A stretch of 64,000 bases of DNA from Pacificispira sp033344895. Its GTDB lineage: Bacteria > Pseudomonadota > Alphaproteobacteria > UBA8366 > Aestuariispiraceae. The notes under the pieces are model-generated. The model did not search any database. It was given only the letters and a program-made list of their open reading frames with translations, and was not told the origin of the DNA. Positions within the stretch are counted from its first letter, which is position 1. Each line of letters starts with the position of its first letter. The position numbers were made by a program, and so were the translations under genes. The DNA is taken from NCBI GenBank assembly GCA_965229685.1, contig OZ245920.1, positions 1,488,001-1,552,000 of the forward strand, read 5' to 3'. Of the stretch, positions 16,002 through 25,269 are shown piece after piece.

Positions 16002-17006
16002 ATGGTGGATCGGATTCTGGTAGCGGGTGGTGCCGGGTTTATCGGCAGCCATGTGTGCAAGGCGCTGGCGGCAGCCGGCTTCTTGCCGGTCGTCTTCGAC
16101 GATCTGTCCGGTGGCCATCGCGATGCGGTTCGGTGGGGGCCGTTGGTTGTTGGCGATATCCGGGATGCTGAGGCTCTGGACAGAACCTTTCGGCAGTACC
16201 GGCCGCAGGCGGTCGTTCATCTGGCAGGCTTTATCGCGGCCGGAGAGTCGGTCACGGACCCGCAGAAATACTACGATAACAACATTGGCGGCACGCTGGC
16301 CCTGTTGGGCGGCATGCGCCGTCACGACATTCAGTCGATCGTATTCTCGTCCAGCGCCGCAGTATACGGCGACGCACAGGAAATGCCGATCCGTGAAGGT
16401 GCTGCCATGGGCCCGTCCAATCCGTACGGTTGGACGAAGGCAATGACGGAGGTGATGTTACGGGATTATGCGGTTTACGGTCTGAACTCCGTTTCGTTGC
16501 GATATTTCAACGCTGCCGGAGCCGACCCGGATGGGGATATCGGCGAACTGCACGAGCCTGAAACCCACCTGATCCCTCTGATCCTGGAAGCCGTGGCCGG
16601 CCTGCGTCCGACCATCGATATTTTCGGCACAGATCATCCGACGCCCGATGGAACCTGTATCCGCGATTATGTCCACGTGGAAGACCTCGCGCAGGCGCAT
16701 GTCCTGGCCTTGCGCGCCCTGTTGGAGGGGCGTGTCGAGGGTGCCGCTGCCTACAATCTCGGGAACGGGAAGGGATACAGCGTTCATGAAGTCATCGCGG
16801 TGGTCGAGGCGGTGACCGGCAGGCGCGTCCCGGCGCGACACAAGCCTGCGCGCGCAGGGGACCCCCCGCGCTTGGTCGCGGACTCCAGTGAGGCGGAACG
16901 GATGCTGGGATGGCGCCAGGAGTATTCCGATCTCGAATCCCAGATTGCCCATGCCTGGGCCTTCCTGAGGAAACGCCGTCCCGAACTCATGGAATCCGTC
17001 GGTTGA
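16002..17006 (+). CDS. galE: UDP-glucose 4-epimerase
   Basis: GalE interconverts UDP-glucose and UDP-galactose using bound NAD. The 334-aa protein has GGAGFIGSH at residues 9-17, catalytic Ser118, Tyr142 and Lys146 (SSSAAVYG, NPYGWTKAM), and the GalE block RYFNAAGADPDG-x-IGE. The start at 16002 (or the adjacent GTG at 16005) was chosen because the Rossmann loop must lie near the N-terminus; the frame is open further upstream inside manC. It sits between manC and the export genes and supplies UDP-galactose to the polymer. Confidence 0.94.
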   Translation: MVDRILVAGGAGFIGSHVCKALAAAGFLPVVFDDLSGGHRDAVRWGPLVVGDIRDAEALDRTFRQYRPQAVVHLAGFIAAGESVTDPQKYYDNNIGGTLALLGGMRRHDIQSIVFSSSAAVYGDAQEMPIREGAAMGPSNPYGWTKAMTEVMLRDYAVYGLNSVSLRYFNAAGADPDGDIGELHEPETHLIPLILEAVAGLRPTIDIFGTDHPTPDGTCIRDYVHVEDLAQAHVLALRALLEGRVEGAAAYNLGNGKGYSVHEVIAVVEAVTGRRVPARHKPARAGDPPRLVADSSEAERMLGWRQEYSDLESQIAHAWAFLRKRRPELMESVG

Positions 17007-17024
17007 CGGAAGGCAGGAAGAGTT

Positions 17025-17612
17025 ATGCGGAAAATCGACCTTCGCTCCAACGTATCGCCCCTTCGAACCATTGTTCGGATTGTCCTGTCGGCGATTGTCG
17101 TTGCCGGTCTGACGGCAGCCTGCACCGGCGGTCCAACGCCCACCGGCATGGCGCCTGATGCGGGTAGCTACGAATACAAGCTGGGCGCCGGGGACCTGAT
17201 TGCGATCAATGTCTTCGGCGACGAATCCTTGAGTGGCGAGCAAAGTCTTGATGGCAACGGCAAGCTGTCGTTGCCACTGGTCGGCGAAGTGCCGGCGGCC
17301 GGCCAAACCCCGATGGAACTGCAGTCCACGCTGGAGAAAGAGTTCAGCGAGTACATGCAGTCACCGAATGTGACGGTTCGGGTTATCGAGTATCGCCCGT
17401 TCTATATCGTGGGCGAGGTCCGGAATCCTGGCAGCTACTCCTATGTCGACGGAATGACCGTGGTGAACGCGGTCGCGCTTGCAGGCGGCTATACCTATCG
17501 CGCGGCGAAGGACGGATTCATCCTTCAGCGTGATCAGGAAAACCTGCTGGCCCGTGACCTGACGCCGGTTCGCCCGGGTGACGTGATCACGGTTCAGGAG
17601 CGCTATTTCTGA
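17025..17612 (+). CDS. Wza/GumB-type polysaccharide export lipoprotein
   Basis: The 195-aa product has a lipoprotein signal with lipobox LTAAC (Cys33). A polysaccharide-export domain follows (about 47-125: YKLGAGDLIAINVFGDESLSGE, LSLPLVGEVPAAG), then an SLBB domain (about 125-195: FYIVGEVRNPGSYSYVDGMTV). It is short compared with E. coli Wza (379 aa) and lacks the C-terminal barrel helix, like GumB/ExoF types. Another outer-membrane protein, probably the barrel at 12988, may complete the channel. Its stop overlaps the Wzc-like start (TGATG). Confidence 0.92.
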   Translation: MRKIDLRSNVSPLRTIVRIVLSAIVVAGLTAACTGGPTPTGMAPDAGSYEYKLGAGDLIAINVFGDESLSGEQSLDGNGKLSLPLVGEVPAAGQTPMELQSTLEKEFSEYMQSPNVTVRVIEYRPFYIVGEVRNPGSYSYVDGMTVVNAVALAGGYTYRAAKDGFILQRDQENLLARDLTPVRPGDVITVQERYF

Positions 17613-19942
17613 TGCAGCCGATTGAACCAGATCGAAACATGACCCGTCATCGGCCCGACCCGGCGGTCGGGCAGCCGCAGATGTCATATCTCGCCGCGTT
17701 TCCGCCGCCTCATGACATCGATCCGGAACCGCAGGACGGCGGATGGGAACTGCTCCTCAAGCTTTGGCGAAGGAAGTTCCTGATCCTTGGAATCGTCGCC
17801 GGCTGTGGCGCTGTTGCCGTCCTGGCAAGCCATGGCATGGCACCGCGCTACGAGGCAGAGGCCCGTGTTCTTGTTGGCGGATTGCGTCCCGAAGTGTCGC
17901 GCGATGCAGCCGAACTGGAACATGCAACAATGGATTCCGATGCGATCCGAACCGAAGGCCATATCATCGCTTCGCGAACCATGGCCGAACGGGTCTCTAA
18001 GTCCCTGGCCTTAAGCAGCCATCCGGAGTTCAACCCGGCCCTGAACCGGGAGCCGTCGATGGTCGAAAAACTTGGCGTCGCGGAGGTTGTCGATTCGATC
18101 GTGGAATATGGCAAATCCCTGGTCGAATTTCAGGACAGGGAAGAATCCGCTGGCGGTCGCGGGAAAGCCGATGAAAAGGTGGTGCCTGCCGTCGACATGG
18201 AAACCCGCATCGTGTCGAAATTGCTGTCGCAACTGACCGTGGAACCGATGGCGCGCAGCCATGTTCTTCGGATCGGCGTGCAGACCGGAGACGCGGAACT
18301 GGCCGCCGATATCGCCAACCGATTTGCGGATGAGTATGTCGTGCATCGCCTGCACGAGCAGGAGGGCGCAATTCGTCGTGCAAACGTCTGGTTGGATGAA
18401 CGCCTGACCGATCTCCAAACCCAACTTGCGGAGGCGGAGGCCGCAGTCGAGGCGTACCGCCGGAAGAACAACCTGTTCTCCGTTCGCTCCGAAACCGTGA
18501 TCGGGCAGCAGATGGCGGAACTGAACAGCCGTCTTGTGGCGGCGCGTTCGGACCTGGCGGAGGCGGAGGCCAAACTAACACATGCCGAGGCCACTGCCGG
18601 ATCGGCCGGGGACGCGGAATCCCTTCCGACGGTTCTGCAATCGCCACTGATCATTTCTCTGCGCACGGAGAAAGCGGGGCTGGAACGCAAGATCGCCGAG
18701 TTGAGGTCGGAATACACCGATAAGCATCCCACAATGGCGGCCATGTTGGCGCAATTGTCCGACATCCAAAGTGGCATCGAGGCAGAGATTGGACGCATTG
18801 TCTCCAGCCTCCGTCAGGAGGCCGACATTGCCCGTCAACGGCTGCAACGGGTTGATGCGCGTATGGCGGAGGTCGAGTCGCAGATGGGGACGTCAAATGC
18901 TCAGACCGTCGAACTGCGCCAGTTGGAACGAGAGGCCGAAGCGACGCGTGCAATGTATGAGAGCCTCCTGATGCGTTCCAAGGAAACCGCCTTTCAGGCC
19001 GGTATCCTGGAACCCGGCGCCAAGGTTCTCAGTGCGGCCGTTGTGCCGGGGTCGGCTTCCTTCCCGCCGAAGAAGATGCTTCTGGTGGTCGGACTTCTGG
19101 CGGGGGCCGTCATTGGAGTCGTGATCGCACTGGTGATGGAAAAGCTGGACAATACCTTCCGCACACCGGAAGACCTTGAGGATCACACGGGCATCCCCAA
19201 CCTTGCCGTTCTGCCCCGGGCCACGCGTCGCTGGTCCGGCCTTTGTGACGAAGTCATCCGCCGTCCTCTTTCGCCATATACGGACGCGTTGCGCATGATC
19301 TGGGCGCAGCTTTCCCTGGAGAACCGCCAGGGCGATCTGCCCGGCGTGACTCTTTTCACCTCAGCGACATCCGGTGAGGGAAAATCGCACACCAGCTGCA
19401 GCTATGCCCGCCTGATGGCCGCCGAGGGCAAGAAGGTCGTACTGGTCGATCTCGACTGGCGTCAGCCGACACAGCACCGGTTGTTCGGTGAGAAGTTCCG
19501 ACGCACCGACATGCTGGATCTGTTGAATGCGGATGTTTCGCCGGAGGAGGCCGTGTTTGTCGATCGAGAAACGGGTCTGCATGTCATTTTCAACGGGCGG
19601 TTGGGGAAATCGCAGGGAAGGGCGGTTCAACTGGATCGTATTCTCGCGCTGCTCCGGACCCTGTCGCGATACTACGATGTCGTTGTGGTGGATACGTCTC
19701 CGCTGCAGATAACGCCCATGGTCCTGCATCTGGCCCGCGCCGCGGACAGGGTAGTGATGTGCGTGAAATGGGGCAGCACCCGACGCAATGCCGTGGTCAG
19801 TGAAATCCGTAATCTGCTTCGCGTCGGGGTCCATGTTTCAGGAACGGTAATCACCCAGGTAGAGCCGAAGAAGTACCGGCGCTACAGCGAGGGCACCAGC
19901 TATTACGCGCGCAATCCGCCGGTATTGCGGAATGCCGCCTAG
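17612..19942 (+). CDS. Wzc-like polysaccharide co-polymerase / tyrosine autokinase
   Basis: This inner-membrane protein (776 aa) controls chain length and export. Wzz domain and TM1 lie near residues 40-75, a long periplasmic coiled coil runs to about 480, and TM2 (MLLVVGLLAGAVIGVV) is near 490. A cytoplasmic BY-kinase domain follows: Walker A at 584-592 (SATSGEGKS), Walker A' (VVLVDLDWRQP, near 610) and Walker B (VVVVDTSP). The C-terminal tyrosine cluster (Tyr755, 758, 764, 765) is the expected autophosphorylation tail. It is a single-chain Wzc form rather than the split GumC/kinase form. An in-frame ATG at residue 11 is an alternative start. Confidence 0.93.
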   Translation: MQPIEPDRNMTRHRPDPAVGQPQMSYLAAFPPPHDIDPEPQDGGWELLLKLWRRKFLILGIVAGCGAVAVLASHGMAPRYEAEARVLVGGLRPEVSRDAAELEHATMDSDAIRTEGHIIASRTMAERVSKSLALSSHPEFNPALNREPSMVEKLGVAEVVDSIVEYGKSLVEFQDREESAGGRGKADEKVVPAVDMETRIVSKLLSQLTVEPMARSHVLRIGVQTGDAELAADIANRFADEYVVHRLHEQEGAIRRANVWLDERLTDLQTQLAEAEAAVEAYRRKNNLFSVRSETVIGQQMAELNSRLVAARSDLAEAEAKLTHAEATAGSAGDAESLPTVLQSPLIISLRTEKAGLERKIAELRSEYTDKHPTMAAMLAQLSDIQSGIEAEIGRIVSSLRQEADIARQRLQRVDARMAEVESQMGTSNAQTVELRQLEREAEATRAMYESLLMRSKETAFQAGILEPGAKVLSAAVVPGSASFPPKKMLLVVGLLAGAVIGVVIALVMEKLDNTFRTPEDLEDHTGIPNLAVLPRATRRWSGLCDEVIRRPLSPYTDALRMIWAQLSLENRQGDLPGVTLFTSATSGEGKSHTSCSYARLMAAEGKKVVLVDLDWRQPTQHRLFGEKFRRTDMLDLLNADVSPEEAVFVDRETGLHVIFNGRLGKSQGRAVQLDRILALLRTLSRYYDVVVVDTSPLQITPMVLHLARAADRVVMCVKWGSTRRNAVVSEIRNLLRVGVHVSGTVITQVEPKKYRRYSEGTSYYARNPPVLRNAA

Positions 19943-19951
19943 GGTTGGGTC

Positions 19952-21190
19952 ATGTCCAATATTCGACACACGAATGCGTTGGTTCTGTCGCAGAACTATC
20001 ATCCGGAACTGATCGGGTCCGGCCCGTACCTGACCGACATGGCCGAGCATATGGTCGCCCATGGCATGACGGTCGATGTGGTGACCAACCGGCCGAACTA
20101 TCCGGAAGGTCACGTCCCGACCAACTACCGGCATGGGCAGAAGGACTTTGAGATCCGCAACGGCGTCACGATCCATCGATTGAAGCCGACGCTGGCGACC
20201 GGGCGTGGCGCAAAGGCACGGCTGATTGCGGAGTGCATGTTCCTGCTGCGCGGATTGCGGGCGCTGATGTCTCTGCGGCGTCGCAACCGGACGGTGGTCG
20301 TCTCTCTCTGTCCGTCGATCTTCACCGTCCTGCTGGGGTGGGTGGCGGCCGGCCGGCGGGCCTCTCATGTAGCGCTGGTGCACGATATACAGTCCGGATT
20401 GGCGGCGGGGCTCAGTTTCCTGGGCGATGGCAGACTGCTTCGATGGCTGCAGCAGCTGGAAGCATTTGCGCTGAACCGGGCCGACATTGTGCTGGTGTTG
20501 TCCGAACAGATGCAGGCGCAACTGCGTGCGATCGGCGTGAGATCGCGCATTGAAATCCTGCCGATCTGGATCGACACGCAAAAGGTCCTGCCGAAACCCG
20601 TCCCGCCCTCAAATGAGATCACGCTGATGTACAGCGGCAATTTCGGTCGCAAACAGCACCTTTCTCAGATTATCGAAATGGCGGCCGGATTGCAGCGGAA
20701 GCGTAACGGTATACGCATCGTTCTGCGCGGTCAGGGTGGCGAGCGCCTGGCACTGGAACAGAAGGTGCGGGAACTCGGCCTCGGGAATGTCAGTTTCGGA
20801 TCCCTGGTGTCGCCGGAGGAGTTGGCGGACAGTCTGGGGCAGGCAGATATCCACATTGTTTCCCAGCATCCGGACATTGCTGACTTTGCCGTCCCGTCAA
20901 AGGTTTACACGATAATGGCGGCGGGACGGCCCTTTGTCGCGGCCGCTCCTGAAGCAAGCCTGTTGTGGCAGATGAGTGATCGTTCCCGCGCCTTCATCTG
21001 TGTGCCATCCGGTGACGTCGAAGCACTGATCGAGACGGTCGACGGCCTGGCGCGGGATCGCAAGGCAAGAACCCGACTTGGGGAAAACGGCAGGAACTAC
21101 GTCGTTCATAACCACGACCGCAATCGGGTGCTGGATGACTTCATGGGGCTGCTGGACACGGAAGTGGGGGCGCGGCTCGATGCAAACTGA
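19952..21190 (+). CDS. WcaI-like family 4 glycosyltransferase
   Basis: This is a 412-aa GT-B glycosyltransferase. The N-terminal acceptor domain begins with LVLSQNYHPELIGSGPYLTDMAEHM, characteristic of the WcaI/colanic acid subgroup. The donor domain (about 225-380) has LMYSGNFGRKQHLSQIIE and the late block FAVPSKVYTIMAAGRPFVAAAPEAS. The terminal E-x7-E motif is not clear-cut. It is expected to be cytoplasmic and membrane-associated, adding a sugar to the lipid-linked repeat. The next gene overlaps it by 11 nt. Confidence 0.88.
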   Translation: MSNIRHTNALVLSQNYHPELIGSGPYLTDMAEHMVAHGMTVDVVTNRPNYPEGHVPTNYRHGQKDFEIRNGVTIHRLKPTLATGRGAKARLIAECMFLLRGLRALMSLRRRNRTVVVSLCPSIFTVLLGWVAAGRRASHVALVHDIQSGLAAGLSFLGDGRLLRWLQQLEAFALNRADIVLVLSEQMQAQLRAIGVRSRIEILPIWIDTQKVLPKPVPPSNEITLMYSGNFGRKQHLSQIIEMAAGLQRKRNGIRIVLRGQGGERLALEQKVRELGLGNVSFGSLVSPEELADSLGQADIHIVSQHPDIADFAVPSKVYTIMAAGRPFVAAAPEASLLWQMSDRSRAFICVPSGDVEALIETVDGLARDRKARTRLGENGRNYVVHNHDRNRVLDDFMGLLDTEVGARLDAN

Positions 21191-22490
21191 TCCAAGACGC
21201 GCCATCATCTTCGAATCCGATCCGCGCGGCCACGCCCGCGAATGGATTCGTCATATCCTCTCGGCCGCGGGCCGGCAGGGGGTTCGGAACCGTCTCGTCC
21301 TGCTGGTCGCCCGAGACCTGGCCGAAGCGCTGCCAGCGACGCTGACAGGGGGCGCAGATGTCGTCCCCCTGACCCCGATGGAACAGCTTTGGTGCACTTC
21401 CGGATCGGCCGTTCAGCAAGGGTTTGCCAAATGGCTGGTGGCGCGACGACGGTTGACCCGGTTAGCGGCGGACAGCGTGTTCTTTCTGGGAATTGATCAC
21501 GTCCTGGCGCCTCTGGCAGCTGATTGCAGAATGCCCCGCGCGGCCCCGGTATCAGGCATTCTGTTTCGGCCAACCGCGCATTACGACGAGTTTGAAGGCC
21601 ATGGGGAGACTGTGAAAGGGCGCTTGAAGCAGAAGTTCAAACGGGATCTCGTCCTGCGCGCATTGCGAAATCCGGGTCTGACTTCGCTGATGTCGTTGGA
21701 TCCCTATTTTCCCGATCATGCACAAAAGACGATGCCAGGCGGAGGCAAAGTCGTTTCCGTCGATGATCCGGCGCCGGAGCGTCTTGCGACGGCCGAGACA
21801 TTCTGCGGTCCTTTGGAGGACAGAACCCGATTTCTGCTGTTCGGTGAGATCACGGAACGGAAGGGGGCTGTGCAACTTATCGAAGCCTTGAAACAGGTGC
21901 CGATAAGTCTGTTGAGGTCGATCGAGGTCACGATCGCCGGTCGCGTCGATCCGCATATTCAGGAACGATTCTATCGCCACCTTCGGGAACTGGAGTGGGG
22001 GCGCCCAGAAACGCATATCCGTGTCGAGGACGCCTGGATATCAGATGAAGACCTGTCGGCACTTCTGACACAGACGGATGTCGTCCTGGCGCCCTATCAG
22101 ACCTTTGTCGGATCCAGCGGTGTTCTCATTCGCGCTGCGCAATATCGAAAGCCCGTAATCTGCCAGGAATTCGGGCTGTTGGGACAGTTCGTCAGGGATT
22201 TCGGCCTGGGTCTCGCGACGGATACATCCGATCCTTCAAAGCTGGCACAGGCGCTGGAACTGGCGGCAAAAGATCGCCTGCTTGGCGCCGCCGGCGCCGC
22301 CCGCTTCGACGAATTCCTGAAGGGTCGGGACGCCAACCGCTTCGGGAACCAGGTGCTTCAGGCAGCGTTATTCCGCTCGCGTCTCGAGGGGGAACTCGCA
22401 AGCCTGGACGCGTTTGCAATCGGACAGAAAAAAATGGTCACAGCGGGTCCCCGGTTGGTCACACGATCGGGCGTCCACCGTGTGAAATGA
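21180..22490 (+). CDS. GT-B type glycosyltransferase
   Basis: The 436-aa protein is divergent but keeps a GT-B donor domain: FLLFGEITERKGAVQLIEAL (about residues 215-235), then VEDAWISDEDLSALLTQTDVVLAPYQ and SSGVLIRAAQYRKPVI. The N-terminal half (FESDPRGHAREWIRHIL) is unlike standard family 4 members, so the acceptor may be unusual. Start 21180 overlaps the preceding gene by 11 nt and has no extra upstream residues of note. The sugar and linkage cannot be read from sequence. Confidence 0.8.
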   Translation: MQTDPRRAIIFESDPRGHAREWIRHILSAAGRQGVRNRLVLLVARDLAEALPATLTGGADVVPLTPMEQLWCTSGSAVQQGFAKWLVARRRLTRLAADSVFFLGIDHVLAPLAADCRMPRAAPVSGILFRPTAHYDEFEGHGETVKGRLKQKFKRDLVLRALRNPGLTSLMSLDPYFPDHAQKTMPGGGKVVSVDDPAPERLATAETFCGPLEDRTRFLLFGEITERKGAVQLIEALKQVPISLLRSIEVTIAGRVDPHIQERFYRHLRELEWGRPETHIRVEDAWISDEDLSALLTQTDVVLAPYQTFVGSSGVLIRAAQYRKPVICQEFGLLGQFVRDFGLGLATDTSDPSKLAQALELAAKDRLLGAAGAARFDEFLKGRDANRFGNQVLQAALFRSRLEGELASLDAFAIGQKKMVTAGPRLVTRSGVHRVK

Positions 22491-22529
22491 TACGGCCTGA
22501 AACGACACGACAGTTCAGAGGAGATTGCG

Positions 22530-24017
22530 ATGTATGACCGTCCTCACAATGCGACGGCCGGCACTGCTGTCGCGGGTCGTCTCGACCGCGGAACTGCCGG
22601 GCGGGTGAAGTTCGCACAGGACCCGATTTCCCGAGTACAGATCGTCCGCAGCCTTGCGCTGACGGATTTTGGATTTGTCCTGACGCTGGCGCCTCTGGCA
22701 TTCGGGATGACGAGCTGGAACGGGTCACTTGACGGATTTTCGATCCAACTGCCACTGGTGGTTCTTGCTGCCGTTTTGACCGTCTTTCTGAACGGTCACA
22801 CAGGTTCATACGATCCTCAGAAGGTCATGCGGGCCGGCACGACAGTGCCGCGTGTGGCGCTGGTTTGGGGGGCGGTCGCCCTATCCGTATTTGCTGTCGG
22901 TGTCGCTAGCGGATCGGTTGGATTCGCATGGACACCCTGGCTTGCGCTCTGGGCGGCCTCCGTTCTGGCAACCCTGTCCGGTACGCGTCTGATTTTCTCG
23001 GCGCTGGCGACCCGCTGGGCTCTGGAGGGTCGTCTTGGTGAAAGGGTCGCGATTATCGGCGATCCGCTTCATGTCCGACGTCTGTATGCGCGCCTGGCCC
23101 GATCCGAAGAAGGGGCGGCCCAGATAGTCGGGCTTTATGGAGATCGTACCTCCGGCAGTACGACACTGGGGGCGGTGAGGGGCGATTGCGACGACCTTCT
23201 GGCCGACCTTCGTGCGCAGCCCGTGAACGCGGTCATCATTGCGGTTCCGGAAGATGAGCCGGATCGAGTTGCGGCGCTTCGGGCGCGCCTCAAGGAGGCG
23301 CCGGTCGATGTCCGTCTGTGTCCCGGCGGTCACGCAATGCTGGATACCGGGTATGAGGTGGCTGAAACCGGCGGTGTGCCGCTTATGGAGGTCGGCCGGC
23401 GGCCGCTTGCCGGTTGGCGGCGTATCGTGAAGGACTTTGAAGACCGGGCCATTGGTGCACTGATCACGTTGTGCATTTCACCGGTCCTTCTGGCGATCGC
23501 GATCGCCATCAAGTTGGACAGCCCGGGGCCGGTTTTCTTCAAACAGCGGCGGACGGGATACAACAATCAACTGATCGATGTCCTGAAGTTTCGGACCATG
23601 TTCGTCGACCGCACGGATGCCGACGGCAACCAGCTCACCCAGCGGGACGATCCACGCGTCACCCGGGTCGGCGCGTTCCTGCGTCGATGGAGCCTGGACG
23701 AGTTGCCGCAGTTTCTGAACGTGCTTCGTGGCGACATGTCCATCGTCGGCCCGCGCCCTCACGCACTTTCGGCCAAGGCGGCGGGCAAGCTCTATCGTGA
23801 TGCGGTGCCGGGCTATGATGCCCGTCACCGGGTGAAGCCGGGCATTACCGGTCTGGCGCAGGTCAACGGCTGGCGCGGGCCAACGGAAACGGAGCGGCAG
23901 ATCCGGAAGCGGGTTGAGCATGATATCCGCTACATCGAAAGCTGGTCGCTGTGGCTCGATCTCAAGATCATCTTCGTGACAGCCTTTACGGGGTTCAAAT
24001 CAGAGAATGCTTTCTGA
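22530..24017 (+). CDS. polyprenyl-phosphate sugar-1-phosphate transferase (WcaJ-like)
   Basis: This initiating transferase puts the first sugar-1-phosphate, probably glucose or galactose, on undecaprenyl phosphate. The 495-aa protein has several N-terminal membrane segments (about 40-170), a Rossmann-like middle region (GERVAIIGDP) and a C-terminal bacterial sugar transferase domain. That domain has KQRRTGYNNQLIDVLKFRTM, DELPQFLNVLRGDMSIVGPR and KPGITGLAQVNGWRG, all family signatures. A GAGGAG site is 7 nt before ATG. Having this gene, Wzy and Wzx in one locus supports a Wzx/Wzy pathway. Confidence 0.93.
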   Translation: MYDRPHNATAGTAVAGRLDRGTAGRVKFAQDPISRVQIVRSLALTDFGFVLTLAPLAFGMTSWNGSLDGFSIQLPLVVLAAVLTVFLNGHTGSYDPQKVMRAGTTVPRVALVWGAVALSVFAVGVASGSVGFAWTPWLALWAASVLATLSGTRLIFSALATRWALEGRLGERVAIIGDPLHVRRLYARLARSEEGAAQIVGLYGDRTSGSTTLGAVRGDCDDLLADLRAQPVNAVIIAVPEDEPDRVAALRARLKEAPVDVRLCPGGHAMLDTGYEVAETGGVPLMEVGRRPLAGWRRIVKDFEDRAIGALITLCISPVLLAIAIAIKLDSPGPVFFKQRRTGYNNQLIDVLKFRTMFVDRTDADGNQLTQRDDPRVTRVGAFLRRWSLDELPQFLNVLRGDMSIVGPRPHALSAKAAGKLYRDAVPGYDARHRVKPGITGLAQVNGWRGPTETERQIRKRVEHDIRYIESWSLWLDLKIIFVTAFTGFKSENAF

Positions 24018-25269
24018 AAACGAAGTCGTGACGGACACCGGCACGATGACCCATGTGACGCAGTCCAATCTGAAACGCGTGCTCTGGATTACTTGGGTGA
24101 CGCCCTTTCCGGAACGGGACGGGCAGAGGATGTATTCCGGGCGACTGATCGATGCTGTTGCCCGGGCTGGAGCCTCTGTCCATGTCCTGTGTCTGTCCGA
24201 CGAGGGTGCGGAAGGCTGGGGATCTGCGCCGCCCGGCAACATCACCTGGCATACGGTGGATCGCGGCAGAAGAGCCCGCTGGCGCAGTGTTTTCTCCAGT
24301 TTGCCAAGCATGGCCTATCGCGCCGGCGGGCGTGAAATGGACAAGGCCCTGACCATCATGCTGGCCGGTCGCAACTGGGATGCCATCGTGCTGGACGGAA
24401 TTTCAGCCGGATGGGCTCTGCCGATTGTCCTTAAAATGGTCCGGGGAAGACAGGTTTCCGGTCGTGCGCCGAAGATCATCTACGTCTCGCACAATCATGA
24501 GGCTTCGACCCGACGGGCCGTAGCCAGGTCTTATTCCGGCAATCCCGCAATCTGGATTGCGCTGAGTCGCGATGCCGAAAAAACCCGTCAACTCGAGAGG
24601 CGGGTGGTTGAGGCGTCCGACATTGTGACCGCCATTACGAAGGATGACGCTGAACGGTACCAGCAGGACCATCCGAAACGGAACATTCTGGTGCTGACAC
24701 CGGGATATGGCGGCCATCGTGTCGACCGTCGGAATATCACCCGGTCGACGCCGCGCAATGCCGTCATTGTCGGTAGTTTCGAATGGGTCGCGAAGAAGAT
24801 GAACCTGAAGGCCTTTCTGGACGCCGCTGATCGGAAGTTCGCGGATGCCGGTATCCAGTTGACGCTCGTCGGGCGCGGCGACCGCGATTTCCTGTCCGAA
24901 CTGGGACGGAACAGTCGCTGCGTGAACGTGATCGGTGAGGTTGACGATGTCACCCCGTATCTGGAGGGTGCACGTGTTGCTGTCGTACCGGAAAGAACCG
25001 GCGGCGGATTCAAGCTGAAGCTCTTGGACTATGTCTTCCACCGGGTGCCGATCTTCGCGATGGCCGGCAGCCTCAGCGGATCCCCCTTGATGTCAGGGCG
25101 GTCTGCAATGGAGTTCGGAAGTTTCGAGGAACTGACCGATGGCGTGGTCAGCGCCATGGGCGATACCGACCGTCTCAATACCTATCAGAACCGCGCCTTC
25201 GAGGCGTGCCAAAGCGAATTCGACTGGGAGGATCGCGGCGCCGCGCTGGTTCGGGCAATTGCCGCCTGA
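24007..25269 (+). CDS. family 4-like glycosyltransferase
   Basis: The 420-aa protein has a GT-B layout. The N-terminal domain begins LWITWVTPFPERDGQRMYSGRL. A donor domain starts near residue 255 (AVIVGSFEWVAKKMNL) and has VIGEVDDVTPYLEGARVAVVPERTGGGFKLKLLDYVFHRVP. The GGGFKLK-LLDY block is typical of GTs in capsule and exopolysaccharide loci. It overlaps the WcaJ-like gene by 11 nt, and the polymerase start overlaps its stop (TGATG at 25267-25271). Confidence 0.87.
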   Translation: MLSENEVVTDTGTMTHVTQSNLKRVLWITWVTPFPERDGQRMYSGRLIDAVARAGASVHVLCLSDEGAEGWGSAPPGNITWHTVDRGRRARWRSVFSSLPSMAYRAGGREMDKALTIMLAGRNWDAIVLDGISAGWALPIVLKMVRGRQVSGRAPKIIYVSHNHEASTRRAVARSYSGNPAIWIALSRDAEKTRQLERRVVEASDIVTAITKDDAERYQQDHPKRNILVLTPGYGGHRVDRRNITRSTPRNAVIVGSFEWVAKKMNLKAFLDAADRKFADAGIQLTLVGRGDRDFLSELGRNSRCVNVIGEVDDVTPYLEGARVAVVPERTGGGFKLKLLDYVFHRVPIFAMAGSLSGSPLMSGRSAMEFGSFEELTDGVVSAMGDTDRLNTYQNRAFEACQSEFDWEDRGAALVRAIAA